64,000 bases of DNA from G963663315 sp965231905. Lineage in GTDB: Bacteria; Pseudomonadota; Gammaproteobacteria; Arenicellales; Poriferihabitantaceae. The position numbers were made by a program, and so were the translations under genes. The stretch is taken from the NCBI GenBank assembly GCA_965231905.1, contig CBDDOO010000001.1:1054001-1118000 (forward strand), in the 5' to 3' direction. Below, piece after piece: positions 1 through 7,251 of the stretch. Position 1 is the stretch's first letter; the number at the start of each line of letters is the position of its first letter. The notes under the pieces were generated by a model that made no database searches, was not told the DNA's origin, and was given only the letters and a program-made list of their open reading frames with translations.

Positions 1-119
1 GGTGGATTTCCCGGTAATTGATCGAACCGGGATATAACCACACTTCCCGCTACTCGACAATGCCGCCGTCTTGCTCGATCTCGTTCAGTACCTGTTCCAG
101 GCTCTTGGCTTGCGCAGCG

Positions 120-150
120 CTGGCCGGATTGCGCCACCGGGTCAACCCGG
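120..150. repeat. 31-bp direct repeat, copy 1
   Basis: A 31-base stretch here recurs identically at 595-625, so the pair brackets the small gene at 235-555. The repeat contains the near-perfect palindrome CCGGGTCAACCCGG. Both identity and palindrome are seen directly. Its role is unknown; it could be a REP-like element or the mark of a local duplication. Confidence 0.7.
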
Positions 151-234
151 ATGGTTTAACCTGCTATCGGCCAGGCTCCCGGTCAGCCGTGACCACAAAG
201 GCACCGGATTTGCCGCGCTATCAAAACCTGTCGA

Positions 235-555
235 TCAGCCTGCCGCCAAAGTAGCTACCAGCCCGGCCACATCCTGCCCGATAGCGAACATCTTCCAGGT
301 CATAGCTCCCATAAACGCCAGCATGATCGCGCATATCCAACGTAGCCAGGTAATATCTCCCTTTAGTGATTTTTCCACACTGACCACTTCCTGCCGTAGT
401 GATTTTTCCAGGGTTTCCAGGTCAGCCTTTGTCGCCAGTTCGCCGGACTGGTTCGCCATGACCTCGGCCACTGCTTCGGCCTGCTCGGTCTTGAATCCGG
501 CCTTTTCCAACTTCCGCATGGCCGCCAGTGTGTCAATCGCTATCGCTGTATTCAT
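235..555 (-). CDS. DUF1640-like coiled-coil membrane-anchored protein
   Basis: This 106-residue protein has an N-terminal helical part with the motif LEKAGFKTEQAEAVAEVM, a charged coiled-coil stretch around residues 40-65 (TKADLETLEKSLRQEV) and one C-terminal membrane segment at about 68-90. That layout matches the bacterial DUF1640/CCDC90 family of small tail-anchored coiled-coil proteins, whose role is unclear and which often sit near mobile or toxin-antitoxin genes. It stands alone between two copies of a 31-bp repeat. No strong ribosome binding site precedes the ATG. Family assignment is from sequence character only. Confidence 0.6.
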   Translation of the reverse strand: MNTAIAIDTLAAMRKLEKAGFKTEQAEAVAEVMANQSGELATKADLETLEKSLRQEVVSVEKSLKGDITWLRWICAIMLAFMGAMTWKMFAIGQDVAGLVATLAAG

Positions 556-594
556 GGTTCGGTGCCTGCCGGTTCTTTATCTGGTGTTCCTATT

Positions 595-625
595 CTGGCC
601 GGATTGCGCCACCGGGTCAACCCGG
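595..625. repeat. 31-bp direct repeat, copy 2
   Basis: Identical to 120-150, with the same CCGGGTCAACCCGG palindrome. It lies about 40 bases upstream of the start codon of the minus-strand coiled-coil gene. Confidence 0.7.
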
Positions 626-1093
626 TCTGTGAAACGTCAATAGATATGCTCGGTTCCATGATCTTCATGGAGTCAAATATATAATTCCCATTACTTTTTA
701 CTGAAACACATATCGGATTTGCCTAACTTTGCTTGGTCTCTTGGCTGGCAGTATACCCTTTCCCATCTGAGTGTTGTGGGCGAGTCACGGCACTGCCTTG
801 ATTTGGAGGAGGTGGCGGAGGGGAAACAGAGGGTGTAGGCTTCGGTTGGTAACCGCGATAGTGTATTACTCCCACAGTGGCTGGTTTTTCAGTCTTCATA
901 ATTCAACTCCGGTCTTGTGTGTATGGCCAAAATTCTATTGTTTGTACCTGTCTGGATGCAATCAGTATACCTCTATCGTCGGTTTCCTGCCAATTTTATG
1001 GATTCTCGTATTGCCTGTCCGGGTGCATCATTCACCGGTTGGATGATGGTTCCTGCGTTAAGCGCTCTGTGTAATGTGTTCCTCGGTGATCGT
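626..1093. other. Non-coding stretch with no gene recognised
   Basis: About 470 bases lie between the repeat and the vapBC operator. Short open frames exist on both strands, but none has a recognisable protein or a good ribosome binding site. I see no tRNA and no strong inverted repeat. It may be decayed former coding DNA. Confidence 0.4.
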
Positions 1094-1127
1094 TTATGTG
1101 TATAATACCTCGTAGCCATACACATAA
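1094..1127. promoter_or_regulatory. Palindromic operator and probable promoter of vapBC
   Basis: Two perfect 10-base inverted arms, TTATGTGTAT (1094-1103) and ATACACATAA (1118-1127), are separated by 14 bases and end nine bases before the vapB ATG. A TATAAT sequence (1101-1106) overlaps the left arm. VapB-VapC complexes repress their own promoter by binding such palindromes, so this is very probably the autoregulatory operator. The ribosome binding site AGAGGT (1127-1132) directly follows. Confidence 0.7.
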
Positions 1128-1136
1128 GAGGTCAAC

Positions 1137-1331
1137 ATGCGTACAAATATAGAAATTGACGATAAACTGATGACCAATGCAATGAAAGCCTGTGGCGCCA
1201 GGACGAAGAAGGCGACCGTGGAGAAAGGGTTGGAAATGCTGATCCAGATCGAACAACAGTCCGGCCTTCGTAGTCTTCGGGGCAAACTGCATTGGGAAGG
1301 CTCGCTGGAGGAGATGCGATCCGACAAGTGA
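1137..1331 (+). CDS. vapB: VapB-type antitoxin
   Basis: A 64-residue protein beginning MRTNIEIDDKLM, the ribbon-helix-helix start typical of VapB antitoxins of the DUF2191 type, which bind DNA through the N-terminus and wrap the toxin with the C-terminus. It follows a clean AGAGGT ribosome binding site and the 10-base palindrome at 1094-1127. Its stop codon overlaps the start of the downstream PIN-domain gene in GTGA. Pairing, order and overlap are those of a classical VapBC type II module. It lies directly upstream of a type I restriction locus. Confidence 0.88.
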   Translation: MRTNIEIDDKLMTNAMKACGARTKKATVEKGLEMLIQIEQQSGLRSLRGKLHWEGSLEEMRSDK

Positions 1332-1717
1332 TTATTGCAGATACATCAGTCTGGATAAATTATTTCAATGGCGCGCAAAACCGTGAAACAGATATTCTTG
1401 ATAAACTTTTAGTATCGCACCGCATTTTAATGGGGGATTTGCTCTTGACAGAAATCCTTCAGGGTTTCCGAAAAGACCAGGATTATCAATTAGCTGAAAG
1501 AGCGCTCATGCGACTGGCTTTCGCTGAGATGGTCGGTCGGGAGATTGCCGTTATCAGCGCCGGAAATTACAGGAAGCTCCGTAAACAGGGTATTACTGTC
1601 AGAAAGACTGTAGACGTTTTGATAGCAACATTTTGTATCTGCAATGATCATACGCTTCTGCATAATGATCGGGATTTTGATGCAATGGCTGATTTACTCG
1701 GTCTCAATGTATATTAG
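1328..1717 (+). CDS. vapC: VapC-type PIN-domain ribonuclease toxin
   Basis: Read from the GTG that overlaps the vapB stop codon, the protein has 129 residues and starts MIIADTSVWINYF, as VapC toxins do. The PIN acidic residues are visible: D5, E42 (LLTEILQGF), D96 (KTVDVLIA) and D114/D116 near the end. VapC proteins are Mg-dependent ribonucleases that cut tRNA or rRNA when not held by VapB. An upstream ATG at 1292 is in frame, but would add an unrelated extension overlapping vapB, so I prefer 1328. Confidence 0.88.
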   Translation: MIIADTSVWINYFNGAQNRETDILDKLLVSHRILMGDLLLTEILQGFRKDQDYQLAERALMRLAFAEMVGREIAVISAGNYRKLRKQGITVRKTVDVLIATFCICNDHTLLHNDRDFDAMADLLGLNVY

Positions 1718-1786
1718 CGGGAACCTTTGGTAAGATGGGAATTCTTGCCCTGCAACTCAATCCCGTGATACCACCAGGACGAAATC

Positions 1787-3778
1787 GTGGATCATTCACA
1801 ATTCAGCTCTATAACAAGTTTTATCTGGAGCATCGCTGATGATGTGCTGCGGGATTTGTATGTCCGCGGCAAGTATCGGGATGTTATTTTGCCCATGACG
1901 GTGTTGCGCAGGCTGGATGCGGAGCTGGAGCCAACCAAGCAGGCCGTGCTGGATATGAAGGCTTCACTGGATGAAGCCGGTATTGTCAATCAGGATCAAG
2001 CGCTGCGTCAGGCTGCCAGGCAATCTTTTTACAATACCTCCGCATTTACGCTGCGTGACCTGCGCTCCCGCGCCAGTCAACAACAACTCAAGGCTGATTT
2101 CGAATCTTACCTTGACGGTTTTTCACCGAACGTGCAGGATATTCTTGAAAACTTCGAGTTCCGAAACCAGATTCCCCGCCTGTCAAAAGCGGATGCGCTG
2201 GGTACTCTGATCGAGAAGTTTCTGTCCCCGGATATTAATCTGAGTCCAACCCCTGTGAGAAACCCTGATGGTTCGGTTAAAGCTCCAGGACTTGATAACC
2301 ATGCCATGGGTACGATATTCGAGGAACTGGTACGCCGGTTTAATGAAGAAAACAACGAGGAGGCCGGTGAGCACTGGACTCCACGCGATGCTATCAAGCT
2401 GATGGCAAAGTTGATCTTCCTGCCCATCGCCGATGAGATCGAATCCGGCACTTACTTGCTTTACGACGGCGCCTGTGGCACCGGCGGTATGCTTACTGTG
2501 GCAGAGACAAGCCTGCAGGAATTGGCTGGAGCTCGTGACAAGGAGGTTTCCACTCACCTGTATGGGCAGGAAATCAATGCCGAGACGTATGCGATCTGCA
2601 AAGCGGACCTGTTACTGAAAGGGGAAGGTGACGCTGCCGACAATATCGTGGGCGGTCCGGAACATTCCACATTGTCGAATGATGCCTTCCCATCCAGGGA
2701 ATTCGACTTTATGCTATCCAATCCGCCTTATGGCAAGAGTTGGAAGTCCGACCTTGAACACATGGGTGGAAAGACAGGCATGCGTGACCCGCGATTCCTG
2801 ATTGAGCACGGTGGGGATTCCGAATATTCCCTGGTTACCCGCACCAGTGACGGACAGATGCTGTTCCTTGCCAACAAGCTCTCCAAGATGAAGCAAAATA
2901 CCCGGCTTGGCAGCCGCATTGCCGAGGTGCATAACGGGTCATCGCTCTTTACCGGCGATGCTGGTCAGGGGGAAAGCAATATTCGTCGCTGGATCATTGA
3001 GAACGACTGGCTGGAAGCCATCGTGGCCCTGCCGCTCAATATGTTCTACAACACTGGCATCGCCACCTATATTTGGGCGCTGTCCAATCGTAAGCAGGAA
3101 CATCGCAAAGGCAAAGTGCAACTGATTGACGCTACGCAGTGGTTTACGCCATTGCGTAAGAATCTGGGTAAGAAGAATTGTGAACTTGGCGAAGATGACA
3201 TTACGCGCATCTGTGAAACTTTTCTTGCCTTCGAAGAGACGGAGCAGAGCAGGATTTTCGACAATGCCGCTTTCGGTTACTGGAAGGTCACAGTTGAGCG
3301 ACCGCTCCGAATTGAGGGCGCTGACCCGGAGAGGGTCTACAAAGCAGCCGAGATCAAGACGCTGAAAGAGAGTGGCGAACGCAGCGAGAACGCGCCGGCG
3401 ATTATTCGGAAAATTCACAAAAGAGGTACAGAAGCTAACCCACTGCAAGGACTGTTTGAAGCCACAATAGGCGGCAAGCATTCGATAGTAGAGTACGAGC
3501 CGGATTCTGATTTGCGCGATACAGAGCAGGTTCCATTGCAAGAGAAGGGCGGGATAGAAGCTTTCCTGGAGCGGGAAGTTCTGCCTTATGCCTCCGATGC
3601 GTGGTATCAGCCCGATAAAGTAAAGATTGGTTACGAGGTCAGTTTTAATCGCTATTTCTATAAGCCGAAACCCATGCGTAGTTTAGAAGAAATCCGGGCG
3701 GATATTTTAGCAGTGGAGTCCGAGACGGAAGGACTGCTTGGCGATATACTTGGAGGAGCTGGCTGCCTGTCGTCGTAG
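1787..3778 (+). CDS. hsdM: Type I restriction-modification DNA methyltransferase subunit HsdM
   Basis: A 663-residue N6-adenine methyltransferase starting at GTG. An N-terminal HsdM helical domain (DVLRDLYVRGKYRDVILPMTV) is followed by the SAM-binding motif DGACGTGGM at 227-235 and the catalytic NPPY at 312-315, which together mark the gamma-class N6 fold. It methylates the site chosen by HsdS and is also required for cleavage by HsdR. The C-terminus is odd: the last codons and the stop (TAG 3776-3778) lie inside a palindromic intergenic repeat, so the natural end may have been altered. A small HicB-like gene separates it from hsdS. Confidence 0.95.
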   Translation: MDHSQFSSITSFIWSIADDVLRDLYVRGKYRDVILPMTVLRRLDAELEPTKQAVLDMKASLDEAGIVNQDQALRQAARQSFYNTSAFTLRDLRSRASQQQLKADFESYLDGFSPNVQDILENFEFRNQIPRLSKADALGTLIEKFLSPDINLSPTPVRNPDGSVKAPGLDNHAMGTIFEELVRRFNEENNEEAGEHWTPRDAIKLMAKLIFLPIADEIESGTYLLYDGACGTGGMLTVAETSLQELAGARDKEVSTHLYGQEINAETYAICKADLLLKGEGDAADNIVGGPEHSTLSNDAFPSREFDFMLSNPPYGKSWKSDLEHMGGKTGMRDPRFLIEHGGDSEYSLVTRTSDGQMLFLANKLSKMKQNTRLGSRIAEVHNGSSLFTGDAGQGESNIRRWIIENDWLEAIVALPLNMFYNTGIATYIWALSNRKQEHRKGKVQLIDATQWFTPLRKNLGKKNCELGEDDITRICETFLAFEETEQSRIFDNAAFGYWKVTVERPLRIEGADPERVYKAAEIKTLKESGERSENAPAIIRKIHKRGTEANPLQGLFEATIGGKHSIVEYEPDSDLRDTEQVPLQEKGGIEAFLEREVLPYASDAWYQPDKVKIGYEVSFNRYFYKPKPMRSLEEIRADILAVESETEGLLGDILGGAGCLSS

Positions 3779-3801
3779 GGGCGGGTCACCGTGCCCGCCC
3801 G
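3771..3801. repeat. Short GC-rich palindromic repeat (REP-like)
   Basis: Arms GGGCGGG (3779-3785) and CCCGCCC (3794-3800) form a hairpin. The core CGTAGGGGCGGGT...TGCCCGCCCG recurs at 33388-33413. The hsdM stop codon is the TAG within this unit. Such repeats are typical substrates of RAYT proteins; one RAYT gene lies at 35845. Confidence 0.6.
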
Positions 3802-3866
3802 AACAGCTGTCTGGACAGCATTTGACGCGGCCTTTGGTACAAGTGGAGACATTTGAGGAGTATGCT

Positions 3867-4088
3867 ATGAAAACCAGAGAAATAATTTTCGAGGTGACCG
3901 AAGCGAGTGAAGGCGGGTATGATGCGCGAGCTCTCGGTCACAGCATCTTCACGCAGGGCGAAGACTGGGCCGACCTGAAAGCGATGGCGCGGGAAGCCGT
4001 CCTCTGCCACTTCGATGGAGAGGATGTGCCGAGGGCCATCAGGTTGCATCTTGTCAGGGACGAGGTCCGCCAGAGGTTTTTTGGATAA
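3867..4088 (+). CDS. HicB-like small protein (orphan)
   Basis: Seventy-three residues from an ATG with a GAGGAG ribosome binding site seven bases upstream. The sequence (EGGYDARALGHSIFTQGEDW followed by a helical ELK/AVLCHF segment) resembles the HicB/UPF0150 fold, which acts as an RNase-H-like antitoxin domain. Relatives are sometimes labelled 2-oxoisovalerate dehydrogenase in databases, which I consider a misannotation. No HicA toxin is adjacent. It sits between hsdM and hsdS, ending one base before the hsdS ATG, so it is co-expressed with the restriction locus. Function there is unknown. Confidence 0.7.
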   Translation: MKTREIIFEVTEASEGGYDARALGHSIFTQGEDWADLKAMAREAVLCHFDGEDVPRAIRLHLVRDEVRQRFFG

Positions 4089-4089
4089 T

Positions 4090-5523
4090 ATGACTGCTTC
4101 CCTGAAACCTTATCCGACTGGCTACAAGGATTCTGGTGTGGAATGGTTGGGGGATGTGCCGGGGCATTGGGAGGTAAGGAAACTACGAAATATCTTGCGA
4201 ACGATCAGTGAGAGAAATCAACCTGAGCTACCTTTGCTTTCAGTAGTGCGAGAACAGGGGGTAGTAGTCCGAGATGTTTCAAATAAGAATGCAAATCACA
4301 ACTTTATTCCAGATGATTTGAGGAACTACAAAGTCATTGGCAGGCATCAATTCGTCATGAACAAAATGAAGGCATGGCAGGGATCGTATGGCGTTTCGGA
4401 TTATCTAGGTATAGTCAGTCCAGCGTATTTTGTTTTCAATATTAGGGATGTGAACACCAGCTACTTTCATCGGGCAGTAAGAACCAAGGTTTATGTGCCC
4501 TACTTCACTCGCGCTTCAGACGGTGTTCGGATTGGACAGTGGGACTTGTCGAAAGCAAAAATGTGGGAAATTCCATTTCTTATACCACCTTTATTCGAAC
4601 AAACCGCCATCGTTCGCTATCTCGACCACGCTACCGATTGTATCGACCGTTACATCCGCGCTAAAAAGAAGTTGATCGCACTACTGGAAGAACAGAAGCA
4701 GGTCATCATTCACCAAGCCGTCACAGGCCAAATTGACGTTCGTACCGGCCAACCTTATCTAGCATATAAGGATTCTGGTGTGGAATGGTTGGGGAAAATT
4801 CCAGGGTGTTGGAGTGTGAAAAAACTCAAGCATTGGTTGTTGGTGAATCAATCCACTCTGCCGGAAGGCACAATTCCTAGTTACGTGTTTGATTATCTGG
4901 ATATTGGGTCAATTGGTACAGGCTGCCTCGTGGAGCAGCCAAAACGAATTCGATTTCGAGATTCACCGTCCAGAGCAAGACGTGTTGTTCGATTAGGTGA
5001 TACGATTATTTCTATGGTGAGAACCTACTTGAAGGCGGTATGGTACGTGGAAAAATCTGACCACGACCTTATTGCTTCAACTGGTTTCGCAGTGCTCACG
5101 CCGAAACTTGGCACTTGGCCAAAATTCGTCAACTATTTATGTCAGAGCGAATCCTTCACCAATCAGGTTACGGCCAATTCCGTAGGAGTCGCTTATCCGG
5201 CGATTGCTGAGACCAAGTTAGGAGCATTCAAGGTTGCTGTACCACCGCTCCCCGAACAAACCGCCATCGCCCGCTTCCTCGATAAAACATCCTCCAGAAT
5301 AGACGATGCCATCGCTCGGGCGCAGCGCAAGGTTGAGCTTCTCCGCGAATACCGTGAACGGCTGATCAGCGATGTGGTTACAGGCAAACTGGATGTTCGT
5401 GAGGCAGCAACCAGACTTCCCCAGGAGTCAGATAAATCGGCATCCATTAGTGATTCTGATGACCTTGCTGATAGTGAAGGGCATGACGACATTGAATCCA
5501 CTATGAGCGGAACCTCTCCATGA
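4090..5523 (+). CDS. hsdS: Type I restriction-modification specificity subunit HsdS
   Basis: A 477-residue HsdS with the expected two-fold build. Each half starts with the same motif (YKDSGVEWLG at about residues 12-21 and again near 226), then a target recognition domain, then the conserved helix (PPLFEQTAIVRYLD and PPLPEQTAIARFLD) and a long spacer helix. It chooses the bipartite DNA site for the HsdM/HsdR complex. The preferred ATG at 4090 follows the HicB-like stop directly; an upstream in-frame ATG would overlap that gene. The 27 bases encoding the repeated motif are identical in both halves (4126-4152 and 4768-4794). The stop overlaps the next gene by four bases. Confidence 0.93.
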   Translation: MTASLKPYPTGYKDSGVEWLGDVPGHWEVRKLRNILRTISERNQPELPLLSVVREQGVVVRDVSNKNANHNFIPDDLRNYKVIGRHQFVMNKMKAWQGSYGVSDYLGIVSPAYFVFNIRDVNTSYFHRAVRTKVYVPYFTRASDGVRIGQWDLSKAKMWEIPFLIPPLFEQTAIVRYLDHATDCIDRYIRAKKKLIALLEEQKQVIIHQAVTGQIDVRTGQPYLAYKDSGVEWLGKIPGCWSVKKLKHWLLVNQSTLPEGTIPSYVFDYLDIGSIGTGCLVEQPKRIRFRDSPSRARRVVRLGDTIISMVRTYLKAVWYVEKSDHDLIASTGFAVLTPKLGTWPKFVNYLCQSESFTNQVTANSVGVAYPAIAETKLGAFKVAVPPLPEQTAIARFLDKTSSRIDDAIARAQRKVELLREYRERLISDVVTGKLDVREAATRLPQESDKSASISDSDDLADSEGHDDIESTMSGTSP

Positions 5524-7019
5524 GTACTGCCCACTCTGCCGAGTATCTGGCTGGACTGGTTCGTGAGTTGTGCCGTTTTATTAGTGAAGTGGAGTGGGTG
5601 GAATTCAAACGCAACAAGGCTGCCCCGCAAGAAATCGGTGAATATATTTCTGCGCTTGCCAATGCTGCCGCCCTGAACGGCAAAGCGCATGCGTATGTAC
5701 TTTGGGGTATCGATAACGAGACGCATGACATAATTGGAACAGACTTTAATCCGGCTACTGCCAGGAAGGGCAATGAGGCGCTGGAGAGTTGGCTCTTGCG
5801 GCTGCTGGAACCGAAGATCCGTTTTCGATTCGATACGGTAGATATCGATAACCGGCGGATAGTCATATTGGAAATTGACCGTGCAACTCATCATCCGGTG
5901 AGTTTCAGTGGCACGGAGTATATCCGCATTGGCGAGGTCAAAAAACCTCTCAAAAAGGCTCCTGATCGTGAGCGGGAACTCTGGCGCATTTTTGATCAGA
6001 CACTCTTTGAAGGATTGATTGCGTCTGAGCGTCTGGATGTAGAGAAGGTTTTGAGCCTGCTGGACTATCCGAGCTATTTCGATTTGCTGGAATTGCCGTT
6101 GCCAGTCAATCGAGACGGCATTATTGAAGCCTTGTCGGAGGATAACCTCATCCAGGCCTGTCCTGCGGGCGGCTGGGATATTACAAATCTCGGCGCCATT
6201 CTTTTTGCAAAGCGACTTACTGATTTTCCTGGCCTAAGTAGAAAGGCTGTGCGTGTTATTCAGTACCGTGGTACAAGCCGAGTCGAAACACTCAAGGAGC
6301 GGCAGGGTATCACGGGGTATGCAGCCGGGTTTGAAGGGGTGATGGGCGATATCAATAGTCTGCTTCCGAGCAACGAAATCATTGAACAGGCGCTTCGCAA
6401 GACAGTACCAATGTGCCCGGAGCTTGCCATACGCGAACTGGTGGCAAATGCGCTGATTCATCAGGACTTCTTTATCACGGGCGCCGGACCGATGGTGGAA
6501 ATATTCGAAAACCGTATTGAGATTACTAACCCCGGAGCTCCTTTGGTCTCTACGGCCCGTTTTATTGATACGCCACCGCGCTCACGAAACGAGACATTGG
6601 CTTCCCTTATGCGCCGTTTTGGCATCTGTGAAGAACGTGGCAGTGGAATTGACAAGGTAATTTTCCAGGTGGAGTTGTTTCAGTTGCCTGCTCCGCTGTT
6701 TGAGGTCCCTGGAGAATTTACGCGCTCAATGCTGTTTGCACACAAGGACTTCAAGGATTTAAGCAGGGTGGAACGTATCCGCGCTTGCTATTTGCATGCC
6801 TGTCTTTGCTATGTTACTCATCACAAGATGACCAATGCTACACTGCGGGAAAGATTCGGAATTGCTGACCAAAATGCTGCGGATGTCTCGCGCTTGTTGA
6901 AAGAAGCTGTCGATGATGGAAAGGTTGTCATAGATGGTTCATCCGCTGGGCGCCGACATCGAACATATTTGCCTTTCTGGGCTAGCCCAAATACCGAGAA
7001 ACTATCCCGGTTTATTTGA
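5520..7019 (+). CDS. AlbA_2/Schlafen-type ATP-binding protein in the restriction locus
   Basis: A 499-residue protein. The N-terminal part (about 20-150) has the AlbA_2 features EVEWVEFKRN and AYVLWGIDN. The C-terminal half carries a HATPase_c_4-like region, RELVANALIHQDF near residue 303 and EERGSGIDKV near 375, followed by a winged-helix tail. Such proteins are frequent passengers of type I restriction loci and are thought to be regulators or accessory defence factors; the exact role here is unknown. The ATG overlaps the hsdS stop (ATGA), implying coupled translation. The stop codon lies in the first unit of a repeat series that runs up to hsdR. Confidence 0.8.
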   Translation: MSTAHSAEYLAGLVRELCRFISEVEWVEFKRNKAAPQEIGEYISALANAAALNGKAHAYVLWGIDNETHDIIGTDFNPATARKGNEALESWLLRLLEPKIRFRFDTVDIDNRRIVILEIDRATHHPVSFSGTEYIRIGEVKKPLKKAPDRERELWRIFDQTLFEGLIASERLDVEKVLSLLDYPSYFDLLELPLPVNRDGIIEALSEDNLIQACPAGGWDITNLGAILFAKRLTDFPGLSRKAVRVIQYRGTSRVETLKERQGITGYAAGFEGVMGDINSLLPSNEIIEQALRKTVPMCPELAIRELVANALIHQDFFITGAGPMVEIFENRIEITNPGAPLVSTARFIDTPPRSRNETLASLMRRFGICEERGSGIDKVIFQVELFQLPAPLFEVPGEFTRSMLFAHKDFKDLSRVERIRACYLHACLCYVTHHKMTNATLRERFGIADQNAADVSRLLKEAVDDGKVVIDGSSAGRRHRTYLPFWASPNTEKLSRFI

Positions 7020-7242
7020 TGGTCATTTGATGGTCATTTGATAGAAATTGTATGATCAGGGTTGATTTTCTGTTGGTGTCCTCTAACTAGCTGTTTTTCC
7101 ATATAAAATATGCGCGCAGTTTATTTGATGGTTGTTTGATAGATTTTGTACAGTTAGAGCTGGTTTGACAGTTTATGGTTTCTAACTATCTGTTTATAAA
7201 CATATATTTGTATCCAGTTTTGTTTGATGGTTGTTTGATGGA
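7011..7242. repeat. Imperfect tandem repeat between the AlbA_2 gene and hsdR
   Basis: Three units begin at 7011, 7120 and 7219, each with TTTRTTTGATGG followed by a second TTTGAT. Units 1 and 2 also share a GA(a/t)(a/t)TTGTA segment, a TCTAACTA(g/t)CTGTTT segment and an AT-rich tail. The period is about 109 then 99 bases. The first unit carries the stop codon of the upstream gene and the third abuts the hsdR start, so the series fills the whole intergenic gap. It could be a duplicated regulatory site; no function is proven. Confidence 0.65.
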
Positions 7243-7251
7243 ATGCCGGTT

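Noticed and set aside
50..150. Minus-strand open frame ending SLEQVLNEIEQDGGIVE
   Set aside because: Composition looks coding-like, but a stop codon lies just upstream and no start exists, so at best it is an unidentifiable gene fragment.
774..838. Short plus-strand frame ending LDLEEVAEGKQRV
   Set aside because: Too short, no ribosome binding site and no recognisable family.
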